Positions 1 to 5,339 are shown, counted from the stretch's first letter. The stretch: 5,453 nt of DNA from an uncultured Flavobacteriales bacterium (GCA_937897625.1 CALCNZ010000086.1:1-5453), one strand, 5' to 3'. Notes: generated from the letters alone by a model not told the origin. Translations and numbers: made by a program.

Positions 1-602
1 GAATTACGGCCTTTATTGTGGAAAGAGATACTCCTGGATTCCGAGGTGGAAAAAAGGAAAATAAATTAGGCATGCGCGCGTCGGAAACCGCTGAATTGAT
101 CTTTGAAGATTGCCGAATTCACGAAAGCCAAGTAATGGGAAAAATTGGAGATGGGTTTGTTCAGGCCATGAAAATTCTCGATGGAGGACGAATTAGCATT
201 GGCGCGTTATCTCTTGGAATTGCCAAGGGAGCCTATGAAGCCGCTGTTCAATACTCAAAAGAAAGAGAACAATTCGGAAAGCCCATTTCGCAATTCCAAG
301 CAATTGCTTTTAAAATTGCCGATATGCGAACAGACATTGAAGCCTCTGAATTATTGTTGCTTCAAGCTGCTCACCTAAAAAACAGCAAAAAGAAACTTAC
401 CAAAGAATCTGCAATGGCAAAATATTACGCCTCTGAAGTAGCTGTTCGAGTTGCAACGGAAGCTGTCCAAATATTCGGTGGATACGGATACACGAAGGAC
501 TTCCCCGTGGAGAAGTTTTATCGCGATTCAAAACTTTGCACCATTGGAGAAGGAACTTCCGAAATACAAAAATTAGTAATTTCTCGAGAAATTCTTAAAT
601 AA
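1..602 (+). CDS. Acyl-CoA dehydrogenase, C-terminal part (5' end outside window)
   Basis: This is an FAD-dependent acyl-CoA dehydrogenase, which makes the alpha-beta double bond in fatty acyl-CoA or branched short-chain acyl-CoA and passes electrons to electron-transfer flavoprotein. The reading frame is open from base 3 and begins ITAFIVERDTPGF, typical of the middle beta domain, so the GTG at 18 is an internal valine codon and not a start. About 199 residues of the usual 380 or so are visible. The helical C-terminal domain carries REQFGKPI, and bases 468-527 fit family signature 2 (Q-x2-GGYGY...D...K...D). The EGTSEIQ motif near the end supplies the expected catalytic glutamate (codon 549-551). 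The chain ends normally at TAA. The exact substrate cannot be told from this half. No terminator follows; the rpsU promoter starts 3 bases after the stop, so readthrough into rpsU is possible. Confidence 0.95.
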   Translation, partial: ITAFIVERDTPGFRGGKKENKLGMRASETAELIFEDCRIHESQVMGKIGDGFVQAMKILDGGRISIGALSLGIAKGAYEAAVQYSKEREQFGKPISQFQAIAFKIADMRTDIEASELLLLQAAHLKNSKKKLTKESAMAKYYASEVAVRVATEAVQIFGGYGYTKDFPVEKFYRDSKLCTIGEGTSEIQKLVISREILK

Positions 603-604
603 GA

Positions 605-635
605 TTTGGAGAATCGAAAAAGTTCATTACTTTTG
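605..635 (+). promoter_or_regulatory. Bacteroidota-type -33/-7 promoter for rpsU
   Basis: TTTG at 605-608 and TACTTTTG at 628-635 match the phylum's sigma-ABfr consensus (TTTG, then TAnnTTTG) with no mismatch and a 19-base spacer. Transcription would start near 638-640, giving rpsU a very short leader of about 23-25 bases. The -33 box begins 3 bases after the acyl-CoA dehydrogenase stop codon. The match is seen directly; the start point is inferred. Confidence 0.85.
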
Positions 636-662
636 TCGCCCAATTAAAGAAACAGAAAAGAC

Positions 663-857
663 ATGTTAATCATTCCAGTAAAAGAAGGCGAAAGCATCGA
701 CAAGGCACTTAAGAAGTTCAAAAAGAAATTCGAAAGAACAGGTGTTGTAAAAGAATTGCGTGCTCGTCAACAATTCACTAAGAAAAGTGTTCGTCGTCGC
801 GACGAAATCAAACATGCTGTTTACATTGCTGCAATGAAGCGTGAAGAGAATTCTTAA
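663..857 (+). CDS. rpsU: Small ribosomal subunit protein bS21
   Basis: bS21 sits on the platform of the 30S subunit near the 3' end of 16S rRNA. The protein is 64 residues, the normal length for this phylum, very basic, and opens with MLIIPVKEGESIDKALKKFK followed by KELRAR. In Flavobacterium johnsoniae, bS21 together with bS18 and bS6 holds the 16S anti-Shine-Dalgarno tail in a pocket, and as I recall Tyr54 of bS21 is a contact residue. Tyr54 is present here (HAVY, residues 51-54). The gene is a single transcription unit between a perfect promoter (605-635) and a strong terminator (879-909). The leader before the ATG is A-rich (AAAGAAACAGAAAAG) and has no GGAGG-like sequence. This is odd, because rpsU in this phylum usually has an exceptionally strong Shine-Dalgarno used for autoregulation. 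Confidence 0.97.
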   Translation: MLIIPVKEGESIDKALKKFKKKFERTGVVKELRARQQFTKKSVRRRDEIKHAVYIAAMKREENS

Positions 858-878
858 TTGAATTGAACAATATTTATC

Positions 879-909
879 AAAGGTCTTGGGTTATCCCAAG
901 ACCTTTTTT
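879..909 (+). terminator. Intrinsic terminator after rpsU
   Basis: A perfect 12-bp stem (879-890 with 895-906) closes a TTAT loop, and a run of six T covers 904-909. It lies 21 bases after the rpsU stop and 11 bases before the xerC start. It should end most rpsU transcripts, leaving xerC and hpf to a minority of readthrough. Confidence 0.93.
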
Positions 910-920
910 ATTTTCACCAG

Positions 921-1811
921 GTGAACACTAATTCTTTCTTTGAATATTTAACAAGCGAAAAGCGATCTTCTGTTCACACAGTTTCTGCTTACCGCAGCGA
1001 TATTGGTCAATTTGAAGAATTCATGCGCGTTCAATTTGAAATTACCAGTATAACTTCCATAAACAGCACACATATTCGAAGTTGGATAAGTGAACTAATG
1101 ATCCAGGAAATATCTGAACGAAGTATTCACAGGAAATTATCAGCTCTGAATGCTTGGTTTCGTTTTTTATTAAAACGCAAAGAGATACAGACGAACCCTG
1201 CAAAGGGAGTTACAAAACCAAAGCGTCCTTCTCGCCTACCCGAGACACTTCAAGAGCAGCAGGGAGAGGATTTATATCGGCTTAACGATACGGATATTTC
1301 CAGTGAAAAGATAAATGCCTTGCTTATTCAACTTTTCTACGAGACGGGGATTCGACTCTCTGAAATGATGGGGCTTAAACACCGTGACGTTGATTTCGGG
1401 ATTGGCCAAATAAAAGTTTTAGGCAAGCGAAACAAAGTGCGTTACGTGCCCGTTAATGAGGAAATGTTGGGCAAATTGAAACTTCATATGAATGAATCTT
1501 CAAAAAGAACTGGGGACGCAGCGTTGTTCCAAAATGAAAAAGGACAATCTTTGAGCAGATCGAGTTTTTATCGAAGAGTTCGGTCTTCGCTAACGCTTAT
1601 AACAACTCAAAAGAAAAGGAGTCCCCACGTCCTGCGCCACAGTTTCGCAACTCACATGCTAAACAACGGAGCTGATTTGAATCACATAAAAGAAATATTA
1701 GGACATGCTAATTTAGCAGCAACACAAGTTTATACGCATCTAAGCACAGATCGACTAAAACGAATCCATGCTCATTTGCACCCGAGAGAAAATAAATCAT
1801 CTAAAAACTAA
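921..1811 (+). CDS. xerC: Tyrosine recombinase, XerC type
   Basis: This is a 296-residue tyrosine site-specific recombinase, the same size as E. coli XerC and XerD (298), expected to resolve chromosome dimers at dif with a partner Xer protein. The N-terminal SAM-like core-binding domain spans roughly residues 1-90 (SVHTVSAYRSDI). The catalytic domain holds the full active-site set: Arg145 in GIRLSE, Lys169 in VLGK, His236 and Arg239 in PHVLRH, His262 in LGHANL, and the nucleophile Tyr271 in TQVYTHL. The GTG at 921 is chosen because the next in-frame Met is at residue 35 and would remove conserved N-terminal sequence; there is no Shine-Dalgarno. The gene starts just after the rpsU terminator with no visible promoter and runs into hpf with 5 bases between them. 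The lack of phage or transposon genes nearby argues for a housekeeping Xer protein. XerC rather than XerD is assigned by gene context and is less certain than the family. Confidence 0.93.
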   Translation: MNTNSFFEYLTSEKRSSVHTVSAYRSDIGQFEEFMRVQFEITSITSINSTHIRSWISELMIQEISERSIHRKLSALNAWFRFLLKRKEIQTNPAKGVTKPKRPSRLPETLQEQQGEDLYRLNDTDISSEKINALLIQLFYETGIRLSEMMGLKHRDVDFGIGQIKVLGKRNKVRYVPVNEEMLGKLKLHMNESSKRTGDAALFQNEKGQSLSRSSFYRRVRSSLTLITTQKKRSPHVLRHSFATHMLNNGADLNHIKEILGHANLAATQVYTHLSTDRLKRIHAHLHPRENKSSKN

Positions 1812-1816
1812 TCACC

Positions 1817-2107
1817 ATGCAAATCACAGTTCAGAGTATTCATTTCGACGCTGACGTAAAGTTGATCGAATTTGTACAAGAGAAAACAAAAAAGTTGGGT
1901 GTCTTTCATCCGGCGATACATAAAGCTGAAATTTTGTTGCGTTTAGACAAAAACGACGATCAAGAGAATAAAATAGCTGAAATTATTCTAAAAGTACCTG
2001 GAACAGAACTGTTTGCGAAGAAACAATGCAAGACATTTGAAGAAGCTGTTGACTTAAGTATTGACGCCCTTAAGCGTCAGATTGAAAAAAATAAGGAAAA
2101 GCAGTAA
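1817..2107 (+). CDS. hpf: Ribosome hibernation-promoting factor, short form (HPF/RaiA family)
   Basis: This 96-residue protein belongs to the HPF/YfiA (RaiA) family, which binds the 30S decoding site in starved or stationary cells and blocks tRNA and mRNA binding. The fold order is visible: an opening strand MQITVQSIHF, helix 1 around residues 12-27 (VKLIEFVQEKTKKL), strands around 34-44, 52-60 and 64-70, then helix 2 around 73-92 (FEEAVDLSIDALKRQI), with a lysine-rich tail. It has only the N-terminal domain and lacks the C-terminal dimerisation domain of long HPF, which is about 180 residues in total. RMF, the usual 100S partner of short HPF, is known from gammaproteobacteria, so a RaiA-like role on 70S ribosomes is equally possible. 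It follows xerC by 5 bases and is surely co-transcribed. No Shine-Dalgarno precedes the ATG. Confidence 0.93.
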   Translation: MQITVQSIHFDADVKLIEFVQEKTKKLGVFHPAIHKAEILLRLDKNDDQENKIAEIILKVPGTELFAKKQCKTFEEAVDLSIDALKRQIEKNKEKQ

Positions 2108-2124
2108 AAAAAATCGTGTCAGAG

Positions 2125-2155
2125 TTTGGATATGTAAAAATAATAACTACATTTG
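2125..2155 (+). promoter_or_regulatory. Bacteroidota-type -33/-7 promoter for the tRNA-tuf operon
   Basis: TTTG at 2125-2128 and TACATTTG at 2148-2155, separated by exactly 19 bases, match the phylum consensus without mismatch. It begins 18 bases after the hpf stop. The inferred start is near 2158-2160. It is the only good promoter match I find between hpf and rplA, so it probably drives the four tRNAs and tuf, and perhaps the genes beyond. Confidence 0.87.
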
Positions 2156-2185
2156 CACCCCTAATTTACGGATTAGGGGTGTTTT
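2156..2185 (+). terminator. Terminator-like hairpin abutting the promoter
   Basis: A perfect 10-bp stem (2156-2165 with 2172-2181) encloses the loop TTACGG and is followed by TTTTGTTG. It suits termination of xerC-hpf transcripts arriving from upstream. Its left arm begins on the base right after the -7 box, so transcripts starting at this promoter would lack the first 2-4 bases of the stem and fold a shorter hairpin. Confidence 0.75.
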
Positions 2186-2189
2186 GTTG

Positions 2190-2201
2190 TAGTTCTTTGA
2201 A
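2190..2201 (+). promoter_or_regulatory. boxA-like antitermination element
   Basis: AGTTCTTTGAA at 2191-2201 resembles the boxA core of rRNA leaders (TGTTCTTTGAAA in Bacillus, TGCTCTTTAACA in E. coli), the RNA site bound by NusB-NusE. It lies in the leader of a stable-RNA operon, 20 bases before the first tRNA, where boxA would be expected. This is assigned by similarity only; the short length makes chance possible. Confidence 0.5.
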
Positions 2202-2205
2202 TCAC

Positions 2206-2219
2206 TAAAAACGTTTTTA
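2206..2219 (+). repeat. 14-base palindrome just before tRNA-Thr
   Basis: TAAAAACGTTTTTA is a perfect inverted repeat with no loop, ending one base before the tRNA. As RNA it is AU-rich and could be a processing site for the tRNA precursor, or it may simply reflect local AT content. No function is claimed. Confidence 0.4.
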
Positions 2220-2220
2220 C

Positions 2221-2297
2221 GCCGGTGTAGCTCAGCTGGCCAGAGCAGCTGATTTGTAATCAGCTGGTCGGGGGTTCGAATCCCTCCACCGGCTCCA
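2221..2297 (+). tRNA. tRNA-Thr (anticodon UGU), CCA encoded
   Basis: The full cloverleaf is readable: acceptor GCCGGTG/CACCGGC, D stem GCTC/GAGC, anticodon stem GCTGA/TCAGC around TTTGTAA with anticodon TGT at 2255-2257, and T arm GGGGG-TTCGAAT-CCCTC with one G-U pair. The discriminator T at 2294 is followed by an encoded CCA (2295-2297), unlike the other tRNAs here. It reads ACA codons and corresponds in position and anticodon to E. coli thrU. Confidence 0.97.
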
Positions 2298-2299
2298 AA

Positions 2300-2382
2300 G
2301 GGGAGATACTCAAGCGGCCAACGAGGACAGACTGTAAATCTGTTGGTGTACACCTTCACAGGTTCGAATCCTGTTCTCCCCA
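2300..2382 (+). tRNA. tRNA-Tyr (anticodon GUA)
   Basis: This is a class II tRNA with a long variable arm. Acceptor GGGGAGA pairs with TCTCCCC, the anticodon stem ACAGA/TCTGT holds CTGTAAA with anticodon GTA at 2334-2336, and the T arm is ACAGG-TTCGAAT-CCTGT. The discriminator is A2382 and CCA is not encoded. Only two bases separate it from the CCA of the preceding tRNA, so the two must be cut from one precursor. It corresponds to E. coli tyrU. Confidence 0.97.
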
Positions 2383-2426
2383 CTCTTTTACGGCTATAGG
2401 GTGGAATGACTGTCGGTCACTTAAAA

Positions 2427-2499
2427 GCGGGAGTAGCTCAGTTGGTAGAGCATTAGCCTTCCAAGCTAAATGTCGCGAGTTCGAGCCTCGTCTCCCGCT
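2427..2499 (+). tRNA. tRNA-Gly (anticodon UCC)
   Basis: Acceptor GCGGGAG pairs with CTCCCGC, D stem GCTC with GAGC, and anticodon stem TTAGC with GCTAA around CTTCCAA, anticodon TCC at 2460-2462. The T arm is GCGAG-TTCGAGC-CTCGT with one G-U pair. The discriminator is T2499 and CCA is not encoded. It corresponds in order to E. coli glyT. The 44-base spacer before it (2383-2426) shows no gene or clear signal. Confidence 0.97.
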
Positions 2500-2513
2500 C
2501 TACTTCCCCACAA

Positions 2514-2585
<72 letters not shown>

Positions 2586-2701
2586 CTACAAGTAGTATGA
2601 AATTTTAGCGTAAACGTGCTAAGTGATTTAAGTCTTGCAATTGAACAAATAAGAAAGGCTATTTATTAAAGCAATAAAAAACAACAAAAAAAAACAAACC
2701 A
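2586..2701 (+). other. tuf leader between tRNA-Thr and tuf
   Basis: This 116-base stretch has no TAnnTTTG promoter match and no Shine-Dalgarno. It holds a weak 5-bp inverted repeat (TTAGC 2605-2609, GCTAA 2618-2622) and ends in a strongly A-rich tract (about 2675-2698) directly before the start codon. Such A-rich, unfolded leaders are typical of highly translated genes in this phylum. It is probably the 5' leader left after RNase Z cleaves off the tRNA. Confidence 0.6.
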
Positions 2702-3889
2702 ATGGCTAAAGAATCATTTGACCGTTCCAAACCCCACGTGAACATTGGAACTATTGGTCACGTAGACCACGGTAAAACTACGTTAACCGCTGCCATCACC
2801 AACGTATTGGCTGGTGCAGGTTTAGCAGAGAAGCGTGATTTCGCTTCAATCGACAACGCTCCTGAAGAAAAAGAGCGTGGTATCACTATTAACACTGCTC
2901 ACGTTGAGTATGCTACAGAAAACCGTCACTACGCTCACGTTGACTGTCCAGGTCACGCTGACTACGTTAAGAACATGGTTACTGGTGCTGCACAAATGGA
3001 CGGTGCTATCTTAGTTGTTGCAGCTACAGATGGTCCGATGCCACAAACTCGTGAGCACATCCTATTAGGTCGTCAAGTTGGTGTTCCACGTATCGTGGTA
3101 TTCATGAACAAAGTTGACATGGTAGATGATCCAGAGTTGTTAGAATTAGTTGAGATGGAAATTCGTGAATTGTTATCATTCTACGAATACGACGGAGACA
3201 ATACTCCAGTTATCCAAGGTTCTGCTTTGGGAGCTCTAAACGGAGATCCAAAATGGGTTGCTACAGTATTAGAATTAATGGCTGCAGTTGACTCTTGGAT
3301 TCCAATTCCTCCTCGTGAAACTGAGAAACCATTCTTGATGTCAGTTGAAGACGTATTTACGATCACTGGTCGTGGTACTGTTGCAACTGGACGTATCGAG
3401 CGCGGTGTTATCAACACAGGAAACGAGGTTGATATCATTGGTTTCAACGAAGAGAAATTGAAGTCAGTTTGTACAGGTGTTGAAATGTTCCGTAAGATCT
3501 TAGATCGCGGAGAAGCAGGTGACAACGTTGGTTTGTTGTTGCGTGGTATTGAGAAGAGCGATATCCGTCGTGGTATGGTTATCTGTGCTCCAGGTTCAAT
3601 CCTTCCTCACACTGAATTCAAAGCTGAGATTTACGTATTGAAGAAAGAAGAAGGTGGACGTCACACTCCATTCCATAACAAATACCGTCCACAGTTCTAC
3701 TTCCGTACGACTGACGTTACTGGAGAGATTTCTCTAGATGCTGGTCGCGAAATGGTACTTCCTGGAGATAACGTATCTATCACAGTTAAGTTAATTGCTC
3801 CAATCGCAATGGACAAAGGTCTTCGTTTCGCTATCCGCGAAGGTGGCCGTACCGTTGGTGCTGGACAAGTAACAGATATCATTAAGTAA
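2702..3889 (+). CDS. tuf: Elongation factor Tu
   Basis: EF-Tu is the GTPase that carries aminoacyl-tRNA to the ribosomal A site. The protein is 395 residues, full length. The GTPase domain (about 1-205) has the P-loop GHVDHGKT (19-26), the elongation-factor signature from Asp51 to the RGITI with Thr62, DCPGH (81-85) with the catalytic histidine, NKVD (136-139) and SAL (174-176). Domain 2 follows at about 210-300 and domain 3 at about 301-395, ending TVGAGQVTDIIK. All nucleotide-binding motifs are intact. It lies after four tRNAs that supply its substrates and is most likely transcribed with them from the promoter at 2125-2155. A long hairpin follows the stop. Confidence 0.99.
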   Translation: MAKESFDRSKPHVNIGTIGHVDHGKTTLTAAITNVLAGAGLAEKRDFASIDNAPEEKERGITINTAHVEYATENRHYAHVDCPGHADYVKNMVTGAAQMDGAILVVAATDGPMPQTREHILLGRQVGVPRIVVFMNKVDMVDDPELLELVEMEIRELLSFYEYDGDNTPVIQGSALGALNGDPKWVATVLELMAAVDSWIPIPPRETEKPFLMSVEDVFTITGRGTVATGRIERGVINTGNEVDIIGFNEEKLKSVCTGVEMFRKILDRGEAGDNVGLLLRGIEKSDIRRGMVICAPGSILPHTEFKAEIYVLKKEEGGRHTPFHNKYRPQFYFRTTDVTGEISLDAGREMVLPGDNVSITVKLIAPIAMDKGLRFAIREGGRTVGAGQVTDIIK

Positions 3890-3905
3890 TATTTTTTACA
3901 ACATA

Positions 3906-3944
3906 GTGAAGGCGGAAACTGCGTAAGTTTCTGTCTTCACTTTT
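3906..3944 (+). terminator. 15-bp hairpin with short T tract between tuf and tRNA-Trp
   Basis: Bases 3906-3920 pair with 3926-3940 over 15 positions, two of them G-U, around the loop GCGTA, followed by TTTTG. The stem is long but the T tract is only four, so it may be a partial terminator, or a barrier that stabilises the 3' end of tuf mRNA while letting some polymerase reach tRNA-Trp, secE and nusG. No promoter match lies between it and tRNA-Trp. Confidence 0.75.
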
Positions 3945-3965
3945 GACATTTATAGAAACAACCTT

Positions 3966-4036
3966 ACGGGCGTAGTTCAATGGTAGAATAGCGGTCTCCA
4001 AAACCGTTGATCTTGGTTCGAGTCCAGGCGCCCGTG
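3966..4036 (+). tRNA. tRNA-Trp (anticodon CCA)
   Basis: Acceptor ACGGGCG pairs with CGCCCGT, D stem GTTC with GAAT, and anticodon stem GCGGT with ACCGT around CTCCAAA, anticodon CCA at 3998-4000. The T arm is CTTGG-TTCGAGT-CCAGG. The discriminator is G4036, the usual identity base for bacterial tRNA-Trp, and the 3' CCA is not encoded. It lies 15 bases before the secE start, so maturation of the tRNA cuts it from the secE message. tRNA-Trp before secE is common in bacteria, though not in E. coli. Confidence 0.97.
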
Positions 4037-4051
4037 CGAAAATTAAAAGTT

Positions 4052-4249
4052 ATGGCAGCAATTATCACATATTTGAAGGACTCATACGATGAGTTGATGA
4101 ACAAGGTAACTTGGCCAACTTGGAAGGAATTACAAGAAAGCACTGTACTTACATTCATTTCAATACTCGTATTGGGAGCTTTGATTTTCTTAATGGATTT
4201 TGCTTTTGGCAAAGGAATCATTAAGATGATCTATGATTTTATTGCCTAA
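4052..4249 (+). CDS. secE: Protein translocase subunit SecE
   Basis: SecE clamps SecY in the inner-membrane export channel. The 65-residue protein is the short single-span form usual outside the gammaproteobacteria: an amphipathic N-terminal helix (residues 3-18), the conserved VTWPTWKE hinge (19-26), and one membrane segment at about 31-52 (LTFISILVLGALIFLMDF). The ATG at 4052 is chosen because the in-frame ATG at 4007 lies inside tRNA-Trp and would add 15 residues unlike any SecE. After tRNA processing the mRNA leader would be about 15 bases. nusG follows after 17 bases, the standard pairing. Confidence 0.96.
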   Translation: MAAIITYLKDSYDELMNKVTWPTWKELQESTVLTFISILVLGALIFLMDFAFGKGIIKMIYDFIA

Positions 4250-4266
4250 CTTAACAACTCGGAATA

Positions 4267-4815
4267 ATGAGCGACATTGAAAAAAAGTGGTACGTGGTTC
4301 GCGCCATTAGCGGGAAGGAAAAAAAGGTAAAGGAATTTATTGAGAGCGAAATTAAAGCCCGTGGTCTTCAAGATTACGTAAGTCAAGTTCTCATTCCTAC
4401 CGAAAAGGTTTTCCAAATCCGAAATGGAAAGAAAGTGAGCAAAGAGCGTAGCTACCTTCCGGGTTATGTTTTAATTGAAGCTAATCTGATCGGAGAGGTT
4501 CCTCACATTATTCGCAACGTTACTAACGTCATCGGATTTTTAGGAGCTGAAAAGAGAGGTGAGCCGATTGCACTTCGTTTATCTGAGGTAAATAGAATTC
4601 TCGGTAAAGTAGATGAGTTAGCCGAAACTGGTGAAGAGTTAAATATTCCATTTGTAGTTGGAGAGAACGTGAAAGTAATTGACGGTCCATTCAACAACTT
4701 CAGCGCAATTGTGGAAGAAATTAATGAAGACAAGAAGAAGTTAACTGTGAGTGTTAAGATTTTTGGACGCAAGACTCCTGTGGAGTTAAGCTATATGCAA
4801 GTAGAAAAAGAATAA
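4267..4815 (+). CDS. nusG: Transcription termination/antitermination protein NusG
   Basis: NusG binds RNA polymerase over the main channel, increases processivity, and contacts Rho or ribosomal protein uS10 through its C-terminal domain. The 182-residue protein has the NGN domain (about 6-115) starting KKWYVVRAISGKE, with the typical LPGYV at 64-68, a linker, and a KOW domain (about 130-180) with GENVKVIDGPFNNFSAIVEE and FGRKTPVEL. The length is normal and there is no extra inserted domain. It follows secE by 17 bases; GGA lies 3 bases before the ATG, too close and too short to be a useful Shine-Dalgarno. This is the housekeeping NusG by context and sequence, not a specialised paralogue. Confidence 0.98.
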   Translation: MSDIEKKWYVVRAISGKEKKVKEFIESEIKARGLQDYVSQVLIPTEKVFQIRNGKKVSKERSYLPGYVLIEANLIGEVPHIIRNVTNVIGFLGAEKRGEPIALRLSEVNRILGKVDELAETGEELNIPFVVGENVKVIDGPFNNFSAIVEEINEDKKKLTVSVKIFGRKTPVELSYMQVEKE

Positions 4816-4825
4816 ACGCGCTTTT

Positions 4826-4875
4826 GGTGTTTAACGTAATCTTATAAGGTTACGCTTCGCTTCCCGTTAGACACC
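4826..4875 (+). promoter_or_regulatory. Structured rplK leader, candidate L1 (RplA) operator
   Basis: The leader folds as an outer stem, 4826-4836 with 4865-4875 (11 pairs, one G-U), and an inner hairpin, 4837-4841 with 4848-4852, separated by about 12 unpaired bases on the 3' side only (4853-4864). There is no T tract, so it is not a terminator. In many bacteria uL1 represses its own rplK-rplA operon by binding a two-helix, asymmetric-loop RNA at this place. The position and shape fit; the sequence-specific contacts were not confirmed. Confidence 0.5.
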
Positions 4876-4901
4876 GGAACAAAATAAATAAAATAAGTAA
4901 T

Positions 4902-5339
4902 ATGGCGAAAGAAGTAGCTGGTTTTGTAAAGCTGCAAATCAAAGGAGGCGCCGCTAACCCTGCTCCACCAGTAGGACCTGCATTAGGTTCTAAGGGTGTA
5001 AACATCATGGAGTTCTGTAAGCAATTCAATGCTAGAACCCAAGATAAAGCTGGTAAAGTGTGCCCTGTATTAATTACTGTGTATAAGGATAAATCCTTTG
5101 ACTTCGTAATTAAGACTGCTCCTGCCGCTGTTCAACTGTTAGATGCCGCCAAAGCTAAGCAAGGTGCTGCAGAACCTAACCGTCAGAAAGTGGGTAGCGT
5201 AACTTGGGAACAAGTTAAAGCTATTGCAGAAGATAAAATGCCTGACTTAAACTGCTTTACCGTTGAGTCTGCCATGAAAATGGTAGCTGGTACAGCACGT
5301 AGTCTAGGTATACAAGTAACCGGTGAACGCCCTTTTTAA
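4902..5339 (+). CDS. rplK: Large ribosomal subunit protein uL11
   Basis: uL11 binds the GTPase-associated region of 23S rRNA at the base of the L7/L12 stalk, where elongation factors dock, and is the target area of thiostrepton. The protein is 145 residues, near the family's usual 141-142. The N-terminal domain has the proline-rich NPAPPVGPALGSKGVNIMEF (19-38). The C-terminal rRNA-binding domain begins near residue 72 and ends VESAMKMVAGTARSLGIQV. The leader directly before the ATG is A/T-rich with no Shine-Dalgarno (AAATAAATAAAATAAGTAAT). It is followed after 17 bases by rplA, the standard pair, and is preceded by a folded leader that may bind uL1. Confidence 0.98.
   Translation: MAKEVAGFVKLQIKGGAANPAPPVGPALGSKGVNIMEFCKQFNARTQDKAGKVCPVLITVYKDKSFDFVIKTAPAAVQLLDAAKAKQGAAEPNRQKVGSVTWEQVKAIAEDKMPDLNCFTVESAMKMVAGTARSLGIQVTGERPF

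Noticed and set aside
921..1811. xerC as evidence of an integrated phage or integron
   Set aside because: The gene is flanked by ribosome-related genes, no attachment-site repeats or phage genes are seen, and the length fits housekeeping Xer recombinases.
2147..2383. Open frame on the minus strand, 78 residues, containing GGGIRTPDQLITNQLLWPAELHRR-like sequence
   Set aside because: It is the antisense of tRNA-Thr and tRNA-Tyr. This kind of peptide is a well-known false protein produced by translating the complement of tRNA genes.
3181..3882. Two minus-strand open frames of 114 and 61 residues inside tuf
   Set aside because: They are shadows of a highly codon-biased tuf gene, with no promoter, no recognisable domain and low-complexity content.
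3943..3972. TTGACA-like -35 or TTTG -33 box after the tuf hairpin as a promoter for tRNA-Trp and secE
   Set aside because: Neither has a matching downstream box: no TATAAT-like or TAnnTTTG sequence at the proper distance, and the position would fall within the tRNA.
4007..4051. Longer secE start at an ATG inside tRNA-Trp
   Set aside because: It would begin within the tRNA anticodon stem and add 15 residues unlike SecE; the ATG at 4052 fits the family.
3964..4221. Open frame on the minus strand, 85 residues, ending in TRTKINGFGDRYSTIELRP-like sequence
   Set aside because: It is antisense to tRNA-Trp and secE; the C-terminal part is the typical false peptide of an antisense tRNA.
4503..4772. 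Minus-strand open frame of 89 residues inside nusG
   Set aside because: It lies entirely antisense to the conserved NusG reading frame and shows no family features.
4822..4850. TTTTGG in the nusG-rplK spacer as part of a promoter
   Set aside because: Nineteen bases downstream there is AAGGTTAC rather than TAnnTTTG.
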